From: Gigaspora margarita
Lineage: Eukaryota > Glomeromycota > Glomeromycetes > Diversisporales > Gigasporaceae
Assembly: GCA_009809945.1 (NCBI GenBank)
Contig: WTPW01000014.1
Location: 447,132-511,131, forward strand
Direction of reading: 5' to 3'
DNA length: 64,000 nucleotides
In this document: positions 11,432 through 23,679 of the stretch, in pieces
Position numbering within the stretch: the first letter of the stretch is position 1
Layout of the letters: every line of letters starts with the position of its first letter
Position numbers and translations under genes: made by a program
The notes under the pieces: model-generated
Seen by the model: the letters and a program-made list of their open reading frames with translations, nothing else
Database searches by the model: none
Told to the model about the DNA's origin: nothing

Positions 11432-11660
11432 CAGTGTTGGAAGTCTTTTGTTCTTACGTTCTCATAGGAAAATCATCTCAAAATTGAGAATATTCTTCTT
11501 AAAGAATGTTCTTTTATGTCAATAATTTGTGAGAAATTTATTTGAGAAATCTGATATGAGTTTTTTTTTATGAGAACATTTTTTTAAAAAAAATTTGAGA
11601 ACATTAATTTTTGAAATGATTTTCATGAGAACGTAAAATTCAATTTAGATTTCCAACATG
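11432..11660. mobile_element. 229-bp MITE with gttctc/gagaac foldback
   Basis: It begins CAGTGTTGGAA and ends TTTCCAACATG, with a strong inner inverted pair ACGTTCTCATAGGAAAATCA / TGATTTTCATGAGAACGT at 11456-11634 and several internal GAGAAC/GTTCTC motifs. It has the same length (229 bp) and the same GTTCTC-rich style as the hAT-type MITE at 16053-16281. I could not find a clear 8-bp target duplication, so the superfamily call rests on that resemblance. Confidence 0.65.
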
Positions 11661-14441
11661 TTTAAATTAATTAAATTTTGATTTATTTATTTATTTATTT
11701 ATTTCTTATTTATTTCTTATTTATTTTTAATAATTTAAAGTTTTTTAATAATTAGGAATCGGCAAAATACCGTTCCTGATAGGTCTATTAAAGCAATTCT
11801 GATACCGGTTTCACATAACATTGCTTAGTACTAATGGGAATAATAAAGTCGTGACCCATGATTAATCCACTAAGTTGTTCTCGGCATTATCTAAACACCA
11901 TATTTAGCTTAATTGGCCGAAAGTCAACTGAAAGTAACTTCCTTTTTATTTTTATTTTTTTTATTTTACAGTCAGATTGGCAGCAGTAATAATGGGGCAA
12001 CCAAATTTTTATACCATAGATTTACTTGATAGTTGTTTTAATTTTTTAGGATTAGTACGTACGTAAATCATTTTTTCGGTATTTTTTTTACAAAGTATCT
12101 AAACCACTAAAAATTTTTATCAATAATCCATCGTTTAACCTTGTCTAGTTAATCTAGCTGGTTTTAATGCCATTCATGAAAATTGGTCTAACGATCAACA
12201 TCATTCAAGTCTAAATATAAGAGGTCGAATGATTTCAACGCTTAATTACGAATCTGCTCATCTGAGTATTTTTAAATAATGATAGGTTAAATTTTAGCAT
12301 ACTCATTTTTCAGATTTGTTTTTATTCGGAATTTTAACAATCAACATGATTCATGCCTAATTATAATCCTTACCTGTCCATCTTTTGGAATTATACTGGT
12401 ATAGTTCGATATTGGTTTATAGAGGTTTGCCGAAAGGTCTAACGCCATGATTTTCATGATGATAGTTGAAAATTTCTAAGATTCTAAATTGCCTATCGAT
12501 CATATTTCTTAACTGAAGAGTTTAAATTTATTCCAAATCTTTAAAATCAAAAATCGGCCGATTTTCTGTGATCTGCAGATGTACACCTTGCATCATCGTT
12601 CTCATGAAAATATTGGTTCTTTGCCTTGAAATAGGGTTCCGAGGTCCCCAAACCAAAATTGAGATTTGATAAAATATTATTATAAGAATCTGCTCCGTCT
12701 TAGACATCCCAAATATGAAATAAATATAAGCGTTGAAGCTCCTAATTAACTTGCAAAGTGTAATAACTTTATAAGAAAAAGCTTGAAAGAAATAGTAACT
12801 TTATAATAAAATTAAATAAACAATATAGATTACAATATTCAAAGAATACTTAAATATGAGAAAGCATTTGCTAAGTAGGTTTATATTCAGGATCTTGAAA
12901 TTAGTAAGTTCATAGTTGGGTTTTTGATATTATTTAAGAATGCAATAAAAGTTTATATCCTATTTTTCATTTTTTTTAAAGTAATAAATAGGTTCTACTT
13001 TAATTATCTTTGGTCTACATTTAAGATAGCTTTATTATGTATTACAAGAGACAAGACTTTATCATTTTCATTTAATGAAGAACTTTATTTATTACAATTT
13101 TATGGATGTATATGATAACTTCTAAATTGAATTGTATTCTATTATTTTATTTTATTTCTACATAATATTGAGTTGTCACAAATTATATTATATAAATGCA
13201 GAATTTTTAGTTAGCATATGTAAAATTAATATTGCATCATTATAACAGATAAAATTTTTGATTGGCCAGTTTGCATATGATCTGTAAAGTGACTAATTAT
13301 AATGTGATATTCAATTTGCATTATCAACCAATTACTAAAAAGTTATTCTATAGGGTTAAAGCAGTGTTTATTTATCGAGTTGATGTCATACAACAGATCG
13401 AAAGATGGTTAAGCAGAAATGTGTTTCTCACTCACATGGATCAGGTCAGTGACTGGTCATGTGCTTTTCAAATGGCATGTGAAAATCATTGCTTAAGTTG
13501 TGCCAAAATTCATTAAATCACCTTCTATATAAAGGATTGATACAAGGATCGAATTACAAGAAGCTTCAAACACACAGTCATTTCTGCTGTGAAAAGCAGG
13601 TCACATTTGCACCCCAATCCTTTCTCCTAGAACTTGACAGTTTAAAATAATCACAAATTCTATTATTCCCATTTCCATATAATGGCCGGTGACATCCAGG
13701 ATTAATGTTAATTATAACAAAAAACTCAGTCATAAATAGTATGACAAATCGGTTGACTGATATGTACCTTTGGGTATATATATATAATCCCTAATTTACA
13801 AAATTTTATAAAACATAAATTAGCTAATTTTAATTATACTTTTTTTTTAATATTAGACTAATATATAAAAAATAATTTAACTTTTAAAGTTTTTAGTATA
13901 TAAAGATTATTTAAAATTTTATATTGAATAACAGATATAATTTTTAAATTTTAAAAAGTAATATAACTTAAACTAATTTAAAATCAAAAATTTTTATAAT
14001 TAAATTTATTATTTACAACTTTTATTAAAATTTAAAAAAATTATTTAATAATTTTTTTTTTAACTATTGCTAAATTAAAAAGCTTCTATAAATTATTAAA
14101 AATAATAAAAATTTTTATAATATAAGCTATATTTTTTTATTATAACTAGTAATAATTGAAATGTTATAAGATATAATTCAAGTTTATTTTATAAAATAAT
14201 TTAATAATTTTAAGTTTACCATTGGTTTAAATAGTGTACTACAAGTAGTAATGTTTCTACAAACCTGAACTGAACCTAAGGGTAAATTCGAATTTGGTTC
14301 AATTTTTGATCTAATCTAAACTGAACTAATCTAAAAAATTGGATTGAGTTCAAACTTTTGAGATATATCAAGTTTGACTTGGGCTTGGTTTGAAAATTCA
14401 TGAATGTTTAGGTTAGTCTAAAAAATTAAAATTTTATAATA
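11661..14441. other. Gene-poor intergenic region
   Basis: Mostly AT-rich sequence. Small open frames at 12924-13115 and 13262-13516 have no recognisable domain and the second lacks an ATG start, so I do not call them. A TATA-like TATATAAAG stands at about 13526. 13800-14230 is extremely AT-rich with A/T-only stretches. 14260-14430 holds short degenerate repeats of the type AACTGAAC/GGTTTGA, similar in style to 27060-27242. Confidence 0.4.
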
Positions 14442-14762
14442 CGGTTAGACCTTTCTAAATGCACCTTTCTAAATATGCAGCACCTTCTAAATATATGATA
14501 TAAGCCATGCCCATAGTAGGACTTATAGATAAATGCATGTTCTTTATTCTGTAAATGTGCACTAATTGTCTGGCCTACTTATAAAACCTCTTTCTATAAA
14601 TGCATTCACATGATTATTAGCCAACAAATTTAATATTTCTAGGCTGTTAAAGTTATATTAATCACATGATAAAGTGATTTTATTAGTATTCTCTAATTCA
14701 ACCCCCCTAAATGCACATATTAGAGCTGGTCCTAACAATGTGCATTTAGAGAGATCTGACTT
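14442..14762. mobile_element. pogo/Tigger-like MITE (TCTAAATGCAC type)
   Basis: The left end CGGTTAGACCTTTCTAAATG is inverted at the right as CATTTAGAGAGATCTGAC. The termini match the CAGTyAGACyTCTCTwA motif shared with the elements at 15381, 42299 and 42453, which insert at TA. The left TA is present, while the right end is eroded. The interior has several TCTAAATGCA repeats and no ORF. Confidence 0.6.
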
Positions 14763-14783
14763 CATATACATGTATTCTCACAC

Positions 14784-15105
14784 GGGTCCATATTATTTTA
14801 CTGAAAATTACTTCACAGACACCCCATTTTACTGACAAATTATTCATCAACAAGTTCATTTTACTGACAGTACGATTCACTGAAGCTCATTTCACTGACA
14901 AGTATTTTTTCCTATAAAGCACACTAAATTTAACTCTAATTTTACCCTGACCCTACCTTAATCCTAATTACAATGACCAGAATTACTTTGTCAGTGAAAT
15001 GAGCTTCAGTGAAATGAACTGTCAGTAAAATGAACTTGTCAGTAAATAATTTGTCAGTGAAATGGTGTGTCTGTGAAGTGATTGTTGGTGAAATGATTGC
15101 CACCC
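14784..15105. mobile_element. Mutator-like foldback MITE with 9-bp target duplication
   Basis: Two arms of roughly 120 bp (14784-14902 and about 14985-15105) are inverted copies rich in the repeated motif TTTCACTGACA, separated by a short unique loop. The ends are GGG...CCC. The flanks are TTCTCACAC (14775-14783) and TTCTTACAC (15106-15114), a 9-bp duplication with one mismatch. Long inverted repeats plus a 9-bp duplication are the signature of Mutator-like (MULE) elements. There is no ORF, so it is non-autonomous. Confidence 0.75.
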
Positions 15106-15378
15106 TTCTTACACATAGCTCTAAAAAGAATTATTGAATTCATATTGTATTTATAAAGTTCAATTCCATAATACCAGAAACAGAGTTTTATATTAGTAAA
15201 ATGAAAAGTATAGTTCATATCTACAATCTTGCATTTGGTTTAATGCTACAATTGGTAGTAATTTCTAAATAAATAAAACATAAGCAATTTTGAGTTGATA
15301 AATACCTATTTAAAATACTAATATATGACTACTACATATAGTAAATTTATGGCTTATTGCAATGTTATTACAGTTATA
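15106..15378. other. Spacer between MULE-like and Tigger-like elements
   Basis: AT-rich sequence without recognisable genes or repeats. Confidence 0.4.
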
Positions 15379-15380
15379 TA

Positions 15381-16347
15381 CAGTCTGACCTCTCTATAGT
15401 CAAACCCCATATTCACACCTCTATATAAGCACCCGATATTGTACAGCAAACTTAAGCATAGTAAAAAAAACCTCCTTATAATCACAAATCACCTATAATT
15501 ACTATTATTGATTTTTTTATCAATTTTATTAATAAAAACTTCTTTATAGTCACCAATTTTGACTAAATATGGATTAAAAAATCTGATTGGCTGATATTCA
15601 TATTCATGTTTATTTAAAATATTCTATTAAAAATTCTTAAAGGTTTGATAACAATAAGTTTTGATGCAGCAGTCCAATTTAAATGAAACAACTACCAAAA
15701 TGTTTGACTTGATAAGACAATTCTAATGAGTCCAAGATTGTTAAAATCCAATCACAGGTTCCTGTGATCATTAAGGATTTGTGTCACTTCATATGTTTAA
15801 GAATTGTTAAATTTAAATATCTAGGCAAAAAATCCTTAATGATCTAAGCATTTTGTAACTAGATTTAACAATTTTATACTCTTTAGAAAACACTCTGACA
15901 GTCATTTTATTCAAATTAGTCCACTGGATCAAAAGTTATTCACTATCAAAATATTTTAAATTTTTTTATAGTATTTCAAATATGTGCAAATATGTTACAT
16001 ATTTACCTTTGGTCATGTGACTATAACAAAGTATTTTATTTATAGTCACATGCAGTAGTTAAAATTCAAATTTGGTTTTATGTTCTCAAAAAGAACATTA
16101 TTAATTTCTTAATGTTCTCAGTAAAAATTTTAATGTTCTTTATATAGAGAAATTAAAATTTTTTAATATTAAAAGAATTTTTTGAATGTTCTCAAATAGA
16201 GAACATATTTTAATAATTTATGTTCTCAAAAATTGTATAGTGTTCTTTGCGAACACTGAGAACATTGAATTTTAAACACTGGTCACATGTCTATACAATT
16301 ATCAGAATAGGGTGTGACCAACTTGTGATTATAGAGAGGTCTGACTA
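15381..16347. mobile_element. pogo/Tigger-like non-autonomous element, copy 1
   Basis: The ends CAGTCTGACCTCTCTATAGT and its inverted partner (TGATTATAGAGAGGTCTGACTA on the plus strand, split here by position 16326-16347) are flanked by TA dinucleotides at 15379-15380 and 16348-16349. Interior sequence, for example CCTCTATATAAGCA and ATATTCTATTAAAAATTC, is shared with a second copy at 25520-26215. About 730 bp remain after removing the nested element at 16053-16281. No transposase is encoded. Confidence 0.8.
16053..16281. mobile_element. hAT MITE (229 bp) nested in the Tigger-like element
   Basis: The termini are CAGTAGTTAAAATTCAA and, inverted, CAGTGTTTAAAATTCAA (17 bp). They are flanked by a perfect 8-bp duplication GTCACATG at 16045-16052 and 16282-16289. 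Eight-base duplications and CAGTG-type ends are hAT hallmarks. The sibling host element at 25520-26215 lacks the insertion and keeps one copy of the target (TAGTCACACC), which proves the insertion. The interior is rich in GTTCTC/GAGAAC. Confidence 0.9.
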
Positions 16348-16349
16348 TA

Positions 16350-16719
16350 TAAAAATATATATATTTCTGATTGGCTATGCCTTTAAATTTACTTAAATGT
16401 AGCTGAATGTGTTCAACTATCTAATGTGACTGATATAACCAATGACAAGTTTATGTTTCTATAGCATCATATTGGCATTTTGTTTGTATTAATGTATCAG
16501 TAGATTAATGGTTATAAGGTATTTTTAATGATATAAAAATCTTATAACTAATTGGACAATAGATTAAATATAGTAAAAATATGATTCTGCACTTAATTAT
16601 CATGATATGCATTATATAGAACTATATTTTTGTATAAGAATTGATTAATTAAACATCACTTTAACAAGTTTTTGTTTCAATGCATGATGATTACTATAAA
16701 ACATGTCTTTTTATTATTA
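16350..16719. other. Spacer, nothing recognised
   Basis: AT-rich sequence with no gene, repeat or element end recognised. Confidence 0.4.
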
Positions 16720-17264
16720 TACTAGTGATCATAAATAATGCAGCAAAAAAAAAATTGTTAGATTGAATTATCTTGCACAATTCGCATGTAACCTTTTGTT
16801 TTTTTTGTTTTTTTTTTATTCATGAATGGCATCACTGTTTGCTAGTAAAATTTTATTAAACATCAATACTGCCAATGCAAAAATAATCACATGCATGTTA
16901 CGAAACACCTGATGCATTATTTTTGCTTGTTTTTACCAAAGATCAGATGCCTTATATGTTGTTATTCTAAATCTACTTCTTTCAAGATAGTAGATAACTA
17001 GAGCGACCTTAGACTGTGATCACTTTGTGTAACATCACTTGTTACTGTGATTCAACTAAGTCAAAAGGCATTTTTTAATAAAACTTAACAAAGAAGATTT
17101 ATGGTAATTTGCAATTATGAAAGAGGCAACAATTAAAAGTATATGTAATTGTTTAATTTGTGTAGTAAATAAAGGGTTTATTTTTTGAAAGAGTATGAAG
17201 ACTCGATGTTGAACTTGGGGTTCACATTGGCTGCTTTTATACATTTTTGTTTTCACAAATGTAA

Positions 17265-17425
17265 CGGGCTATATCTATTACATGTGCAATAAATGCTATA
17301 TCTACTACTAATAAAATATATAGTATAAATAGTATAAATGTAATATATGAAATAAATGATATATGTGTTATAAATAAAATATAGAGTATATATGCTATAA
17401 ATATGACATGTTTTATAAATGCCAT
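17265..17425. repeat. Cryptic simple repeat (tataaatg-type)
   Basis: Repeated short words such as TATAAATG, ATATATG and TATAAATA follow one another with many variants. It lies inside the Tc1-type element. The minus-strand frame across it is low-complexity and not a gene. Confidence 0.5.
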
Positions 17426-18536
17426 ATATGCACTTTGGCGCGCAGTAGATCGCCTAGCCAATCAAATTGTAGATCCTGTACTTGATTGTTTATTGGTTCC
17501 AATCTTGGCAACCAGTAGTCGTACAGAGATAATTTATAGCTTATTCGAACTGTCTCATCGAGCTGAGTCGAATGGTGGTTGTTTTATCGAATTCTGGTCA
17601 TTGAAACTAGAGTTATGCCCGTTTTTATGAATTTTCAGAACTCCTGAATAAAAAAAATTTTATATAGTGAACTCTATACGTACACTTTCAAATTTTTTTA
17701 AGAAGTTTTATCGCACTGTTGCACAAATTTTTTTTAAGCAATCACGTATAGAGACCTTCATCGTACATTCAATATATACTAGGCAAAATTGCTTGTCGTA
17801 CAACCATTTAATGATAAAATGATTTATCGTATGGTTAATTAATGACCAAGAAAAGATTCGTTGTACATTTTTATTCAAATTTAGTATTATTATTGTAATG
17901 TATATTGTATACTTATTATACTTTATGTTTTATTGTACACTTGGCACATCGAGGTGTTTGGTATACTATATATAGATAGATCAACCTATAGTAAAATGCT
18001 ATACATTTTAACGAAAATTATTATGATTAAAATAACTAGCAGTAAATGGTACTCAAATTTTATTTTAATTTGGGTTAGAAAAATTATAGACATAATACCA
18101 TTATGCAAAGGATAATTTTTATTAAACTGTAAAAGCTAATTTTATAGACACAATTTTGATTGAAAATTTTGAGACTTTTGTAACTGTTGACGAAAATAGA
18201 TTTATACAACGATTATCAAATATATAGTTTACCATAGATAATAATAATGATTAAATATTTGTCATACATATTATGGTCAAATTCTATAGTTTTATAGTAC
18301 ATTTTAGCTAAAATTTTCAATAAATATAAAATTTTTGTCGTACATTTTAGATTTATTTTTGCTGATGTCATATATTTTAATCAAATTTAGCTGTACACTT
18401 TGCTGGTTTTTCCAGACAGAGTTAGCTATATAAATTTTTTGGTATTCAGAGGTCCTGTATTTTCATAAGTCAACAATTTACTACATAATACATTTTTATA
18501 AATAGATTTTCTTTGTCTGATTTTGCATCTTGTGCA

Positions 18537-19592
18537 ATGTTAGAATTAATTGATAATCAAATCAGCAAAAAAAGAACTATACCACTCCTACCCAAAGGGC
18601 ACAAATTTTGCTTTTGCTACAAAAAGAATACACAACAAGGGCTATAGGCCAAACTTTCCATATTGCCTCCTTCACAATCTCCCATATCAAGAAAAGGTAG
18701 CTTGAAAACTGCACGCTTGAAGATTTAGGAAGGGTTGGTTGTCCACCTTTGGTGGGTGAACCAACTCAAAGGAAGATTGTTAACTTAATTACCTCTTAAC
18801 ACTGCTCTACAGCTATGCAAGTGGTTTCTACTTGAAAGAAAAGGAAAACCTTGAAGTTTTGACTTCTACTATTCGTTATATACTCTGTGAGCATGGTTTA
18901 GTATTGGAGATCAGACGAAAAAAGCTCTTCCTAAGTGCTAGTTACCAAAAAGCATGGCTCAATTTTTGTAAAAAGCACAAAGGTTGGTTCATCGAAGGCT
19001 GGTCAAAGGTAATCTGGTTCAACAAATCTAGATTTCAAATTTTTGGGCAGATGGAAAGCAATATTACTGGAAGCATCCTGTGAAACTATTAAACTGCTTT
19101 CACATACAACCAAAAGTGAAGCATGAGGGTTGCTCTGTTATGATCTGAAGTTGCTTTATATTCCGTGCTGTTGGAGGGTTTTGTAAAATCGATGGCATGA
19201 TGGATAGTGAGTTGTACCAGTTGATACTTCGTGATGACCTTCTTGGAACTGTAAGGAACCACAGATTAAGTGTATGGGACATTATTTTTTAGCAAGATTG
19301 TGCCACTTGCCATACTGCAAAGTTGACCAAATGTTGGCTTAGAAGAAATAGAGTAAAAACCTTTGATTGGCCCCTCGTTCTCTGATCTCAACCTAATCAA
19401 ACACCTGTGGGCTGAAGTTGACTATTATCTAAGAAAGCTTCCAGATAATATTTTGAGTGAAAAAGATCTCTGGAAAAAATCCAGGTGGTGTGAGAGCAAA
19501 TCGATGTTGAGACCTGCATAAACCTGATTCATTCAATACCAGAATGGGCTCGTGATGTTATTAGGGCCCAGGATAGCTATACTAGATGGTAA
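18537..19592 (+). pseudogene. Tc1-family transposase pseudogene
   Basis: The frame runs from the ATG at 18537 to the TAA at 19592. The N-terminus shows a helix-turn-helix block (QKEYTTRAIGQTFHIASFTI, then GCPPLVGEPTQRKIVNLI). The catalytic DDE/D core follows: VIWFNKSRF, QDCATCHTAKL and FSDLNLIKHLWAE, corresponding to VIWSDESKF, QDNAxxHxA and SPDLNPIEHLW of Tc1. The C-terminus EQIDVETCINLIHSIPEWAR is also typical. The first catalytic Asp is replaced by Asn. There are stops after HIKKR and after NLITS and further stops later, plus several one-base shifts, for example near 18600 and between 19080 and 19150. It cannot be active. It sits in the same orientation as, and within the inverted repeats of, the element at 16722-19869. 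Confidence 0.85.
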
Positions 19593-19902
19593 AAGTCTGG
19601 GGAAATTAAATAGAAAAAAAATGTTTTTTTAGTGTAAAAAATTTTTTTTATTTTACAGTCATGCTGCTGTAAAAATGAGCAAAAATGATATAGCATATGA
19701 ATTCAAATAAAGCTCATGCACCTGAAAAATTTAATTTTTAAAAAATTTTTATTGGTGAAAGTAATGCTATTTACAAATAATAAAAAAAAGTAAAAGGATT
19801 CATGCAAAATTGCGTGAGATAATTTGATCTACAATTTTTTTTTTGCTGCATTATTTATGATTGCTAGTGTATTTTTCAGAATGCAATAACTAAATATATT
19901 AT

Positions 19903-20736
19903 CTCTTAAACTGTATTCTAGGCAAATTTGGCTGGAATGTTTTGAAATATTTACAATTTTTTAAATAAAATAAAAGTTTATTAAGAATATGGAGTATACT
20001 TTATTTATAGAATATTTTCTTTAAAATATATTTTATAAACTTTAGTATAAAAATTTTTTAAAATTATTAATAAACTTTAAAGTAATAGAAGTTTAAAGTT
20101 TTTATTTTAAAATTTTTACTATAAAACTTTTCTTTAGATTTTTTTAAATTTTATATGTTTCTGTCTATAAAAAAAAGTTTTACTTCTAATTAAAGTTCTA
20201 ATTTTACAATAAATCACAAAAGTTGCAATAATTAAAGTTGTAATCCTTTTTATAAACTACAAAATTGTATTAGAACAGGAAGCTAGAGCTAATATTTATA
20301 GAGTTTGCCAAAAATAAGTAAATAAATTTTTTGGCTAATAAAATTTTTAAAATTTGTTTATTTTTAACTTATAAGCAGCTTAAACTTTTTATAAAATTAA
20401 ATACTACTATAATACAGTTGAACCTCCCCAAACTGGTATACATGGTGAACAAGTTTTGTATCAGTATTGAGAGGTTATTGGATTTGAAATCATTATAAAC
20501 TATATAGATTCATATAACAGAAACGGACTTGGTAGATTAATTTTTTATCAGGTTTGACAGGTTATCAAATTTGACAGGATCGGTTTTGGGAGGTTCAACT
20601 GTATAATTTTTATTTTCAAATATTATCAAAAAAAATTCAATTAAATATTTTAAGTTTTAAAAAATATAGATCATAAGCATATTTATAGTAATTTTCCAGA
20701 CAAATTTGCCTGGAATTGCTTACAGTTTAAAGGATA
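19903..20736. mobile_element. Foldback element with GGCAAATTTG ends
   Basis: TTAAACTGTA and GGCAAATTTGGCTGGAA at the left (19903-19940) are inverted at the right as TTCCAGACAAATTTGCC and TACAGTTTAAA (20694-20736). The interior is extremely AT-rich and non-coding and contains the small TA-target element at 20415-20601. No clear target duplication was found, so the superfamily is unknown. Confidence 0.55.
20415..20601. mobile_element. 187-bp TA-target MITE (CAGTTGAACCTCCC ends)
   Basis: The left end CAGTTGAACCTCCCCAAACT pairs with the inverted right end GGTTTTGGGAGGTTCAACTG, with TA at 20413-20414 and 20602-20603. The CAGTTGAACCTC ends resemble pogo/Tigger and mariner termini. No ORF is present. 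It is nested in the element at 19903-20736. Confidence 0.8.
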
Positions 20737-21365
20737 AATGCATTATGTATGATATTAGTATTATCTTGGATTGAGAATAAGGATTTTTTGGGTTGTAATC
20801 CATATTATTTTAACATGTGATGCACATATCGTAATTCTGATTGGTTGATTAAAAATATCTAATATCAAATATCAGATATCATACACTTATAGTACATATG
20901 CATACATACTTTTACCCTTAGTAAATGGAGAACAATCTAGCATGATAAGGCATATCCCTTTTATTGGAATCGCTTGTTCTTTTTTCTTTTACTTTACTGA
21001 CCTACTTGTGACTTAAATCACATATTACAGTATTGAATGCAAAGAACTTTCTTTATCCAGAAAATTCAGAAACTTAAATATAATTTAAAGTTAGTATTTC
21101 AAATTATTCATTTTTAATAGTGATTTTTCATACAAAGCTAACAAAGTTTTATTTTTAAAATAAGCACAAATCGAATAGTTTAATTATTTGATAATTTTTT
21201 TGATGTTATCATTGATATATAATATGTTATTTTAAGATTTTATTGCAAATAAAATTTTGAAAAACTTTAGGTTCGAATACCTAAATTGCCTAAACTAAGA
21301 AATAGAAATAATCAAAAAATAAAAAAAAGCCCATCTGCTACCTGCTTTATTTATGTTTTATTGTT
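20737..21365. other. Spacer downstream of the hAT pseudogene
   Basis: AT-rich sequence without recognised genes. It presumably contains the 3' terminal part of the hAT element, but its inverted repeat was not identified. Confidence 0.35.
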
Positions 21366-23679
21366 CTATTCTGGCACAATAACCTGCATTGCATTTATAT
21401 TCCTTTTTAAAAATAACATATGACCTACTAAAGTCAGATCTAAACTTGTTCTTTTAGGGCTAATCAAGTTTCTAGCATCAGAAAATAATCTTTCACTTGA
21501 AATTGATGTAGCTGGTATTGCAAGGTACTTTCAAGCCATTCTGGTATGTTTTGGAAACTTAAATGAATGAATTTTCCATCACTCTAAAGGGTCTTCAGTA
21601 TTTAATGCTAATGGTAATGATAGATAAGTTGATATTTCATCAAAAGCATGCAGGTCCAGCACCAATTTATCTTTTTTTTTTCTTTTCATTAGATGCTGTT
21701 GGAGATATTCTTTATGTGACCATATTAAAGATTTCATATTAGTCGAGGTTGGATGAATTAATACTTTGAATTTTGGTTCTTCTAATTCACTAAGTTCATC
21801 ATGAAGCTTTTGAATAGCAAGTTGCATTTCATCGTCATCTACAAAATCCAAGCTTTATAATGTGGATCGAGTAAAGCTGCTGTCAAACCAAGATTATTTG
21901 GATTATTCCAATAATAGATTAGTGCATTATAAATATTATGTTTCACTTTTCCTAAAATACCTGTCATGTTTAATGAATTTTTAATCAAAAAATTTTTTTT
22001 GTAATATTACTAATAATTTCATTATTGTCACAATCAATAGGCTGCATATTTTCAGCATCCTATTCAAATACGGTATCTTCATCTAAAAAAAGGTCATTAC
22101 TTGGTGGTATTTCACATGCCAAATCAAAAATTATTTCTTTAATAGTTGGAATAACTTTACTCAATGTAACATATGTGCTTCCAGAAAACTCTTGTGTTGC
22201 CTCTTCAAATAGCATTAGCAAATTGATAAGTTGATCTAATAGCTCCCATTCATCATCAGAGAGAAGTATCCTTTTTAATTTATTACTATCCTTTTATATT
22301 TCACAATTAAGTGAAGTAAACAAATCAGTTTGAAGTTGAATAATCACATCCTTTAGAAAAAAATGATCCCAAGCACAATAAAGAGAATTCCAACGTGTGG
22401 ATATATCTTGAATGCAGTGCAAAACATCTGTATAACCAAGTTTTTTTTGTACTGCTTCTAATCGTTCAACCTGCTTTTGATATTGAAAAAATTGAATTAG
22501 TCTTCTTGAGCATGCTACTAGAATCTCTGCTAGTGCTAATTCTTTTCCAATTGCCAACTAAAGAGTATGGGCTGTATACAAAAGGCACTTAATATTTTCA
22601 CATTGATCTTTCTGATTTAGCAAGAGAAAAGTCGAGACCATGTTATGACCATTGTCATTGGTGATTGATGCAATATGACTTTCAAGGTTCCAAGATACAA
22701 TACACTTGTAAAGTTCTTCAGCAATAACTCTACTTGTATGTGGTGAGGGAACATATTTATTTTCTAGTATTACATCCTTAATTTCGAAATTTGATGTAAT
22801 CCAAGTCACTGTAATTCCCAAATATCCATGCTTAGCCTTGCTGAACCAGAGGTCTGTTGTAAGTAAAATGTTTTCAATACTTTGAATAAGGTTTTGTAAA
22901 CCTTCCTGGTTGTAATTGTAACTTTTCGTGATTATAGTTCTAATTTTTTTTCTCCTAGAATAATAAAAGCAGGATCAAATTCAGCTATTTTTTCTTTATA
23001 TGCCTTGTCTGTAACAGTAGAAAGAGGCTGGTTTGAATGTAATATCCATTTGAGAAGTGCTTCTTCTCATTTTTTTTGAATACGTTGAGGATGAGAATAA
23101 ACTTTCCATACAAAATCAGTAATCTTGGAATCTTGTAGCTAAAATCATTAGTATTTTTTTTAAAAAAAAAGAAATATAATTATCTAAGTTTATTTTTTAA
23201 CTTTATTTATACCTTTTTTAAAATTTTTCTATCTTGCAAAACAATCCTGTGGTTATCCCTAAGATGTGTAATAAGGTTTCCTGTCGAACTTCCTATACTC
23301 CTATATTTTGTACTGCACTTTTGACCTCCTTCATTTATGATTTTACAAACTCATACTTCTTTACCCTTTTCATTTATTTTTTTATTAAAATAATCTTGTG
23401 TAAATAATGGTTGTTTGCATTTGTATAGCCTCTTCTTTATGGTTTTCTTAGCTAAAAAAAAAAGATTAATGATTAGTTGTTTAAAATCTCTGGCTTATTA
23501 CTAATTTTATTACCTTTATTTTTGCTATCTGAAAGTTTAGAAAAATATGTTGTCTGAACACCAGGTGTAGTAGGTGTTGATGAAAAGGTTTTGACTAAAG
23601 TTCTTAAATCTTTTGCAATTTTATAGTTATAATCATCAGAATAATATTCATCATCATCTATCATTTCATAATTATCCAT
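21366..23679 (-). pseudogene. hAT transposase pseudogene with BED finger
   Basis: From the N-terminus (23679) it shows an acidic leader and then a BED zinc finger (CKIINEGGQKCSTKYRSI, STGNLITHLRDNH). The hAT catalytic fold follows: LLTTDLWFSKAKHGYLGITV, SITNDNGHNM, QDISTRWNS, DDEWELLDQLINLLMLFEEA and LTAALLDPHYK. It ends with a well-kept dimerisation motif, IPATSISSERLFSDARNLI. An intron with GT-AG-like ends seems to lie at about 23140-23212. In-frame stops occur at 23351-23353, 23067-23069, 22558-22560 and near 22061, and a one-base deletion lies near 21853. So it is dead but recognisable over its whole length. It is the only hAT-type enzyme in the window and is a plausible relative of the enzyme that moved the non-autonomous hAT elements here; that link is inference. 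Confidence 0.88.

Larger units (their letters stand above)
16722..19869 (+). mobile_element. Tc1/mariner-type element with long inverted repeats
   Basis: The left end CTAGTGATCATAAATAATGC and the inverted right end CACTAGCAATCATAAATAAT match, and the similarity continues inward for at least 95 and perhaps 160 bp. TA dinucleotides flank both ends (16720-16721 and 19870-19871); the left end seems to lack the first CA. A dead Tc1-family transposase lies in the right half (18537-19592). At 3.15 kb the element is more than twice the usual Tc1 size because about 1.7 kb of unrelated AT-rich sequence lies between the left repeat and the transposase. That part may include later insertions. Confidence 0.75.

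Noticed and set aside
12924-13516. Small frames at 12924-13115 and 13262-13516 as genes
   Set aside because: They are short and AT-driven, without domain, intron or codon evidence; the second does not begin with ATG.
21268-21285. GGTTCGAATACC as a tRNA B box
   Set aside because: No cloverleaf arms or A box can be placed around it.
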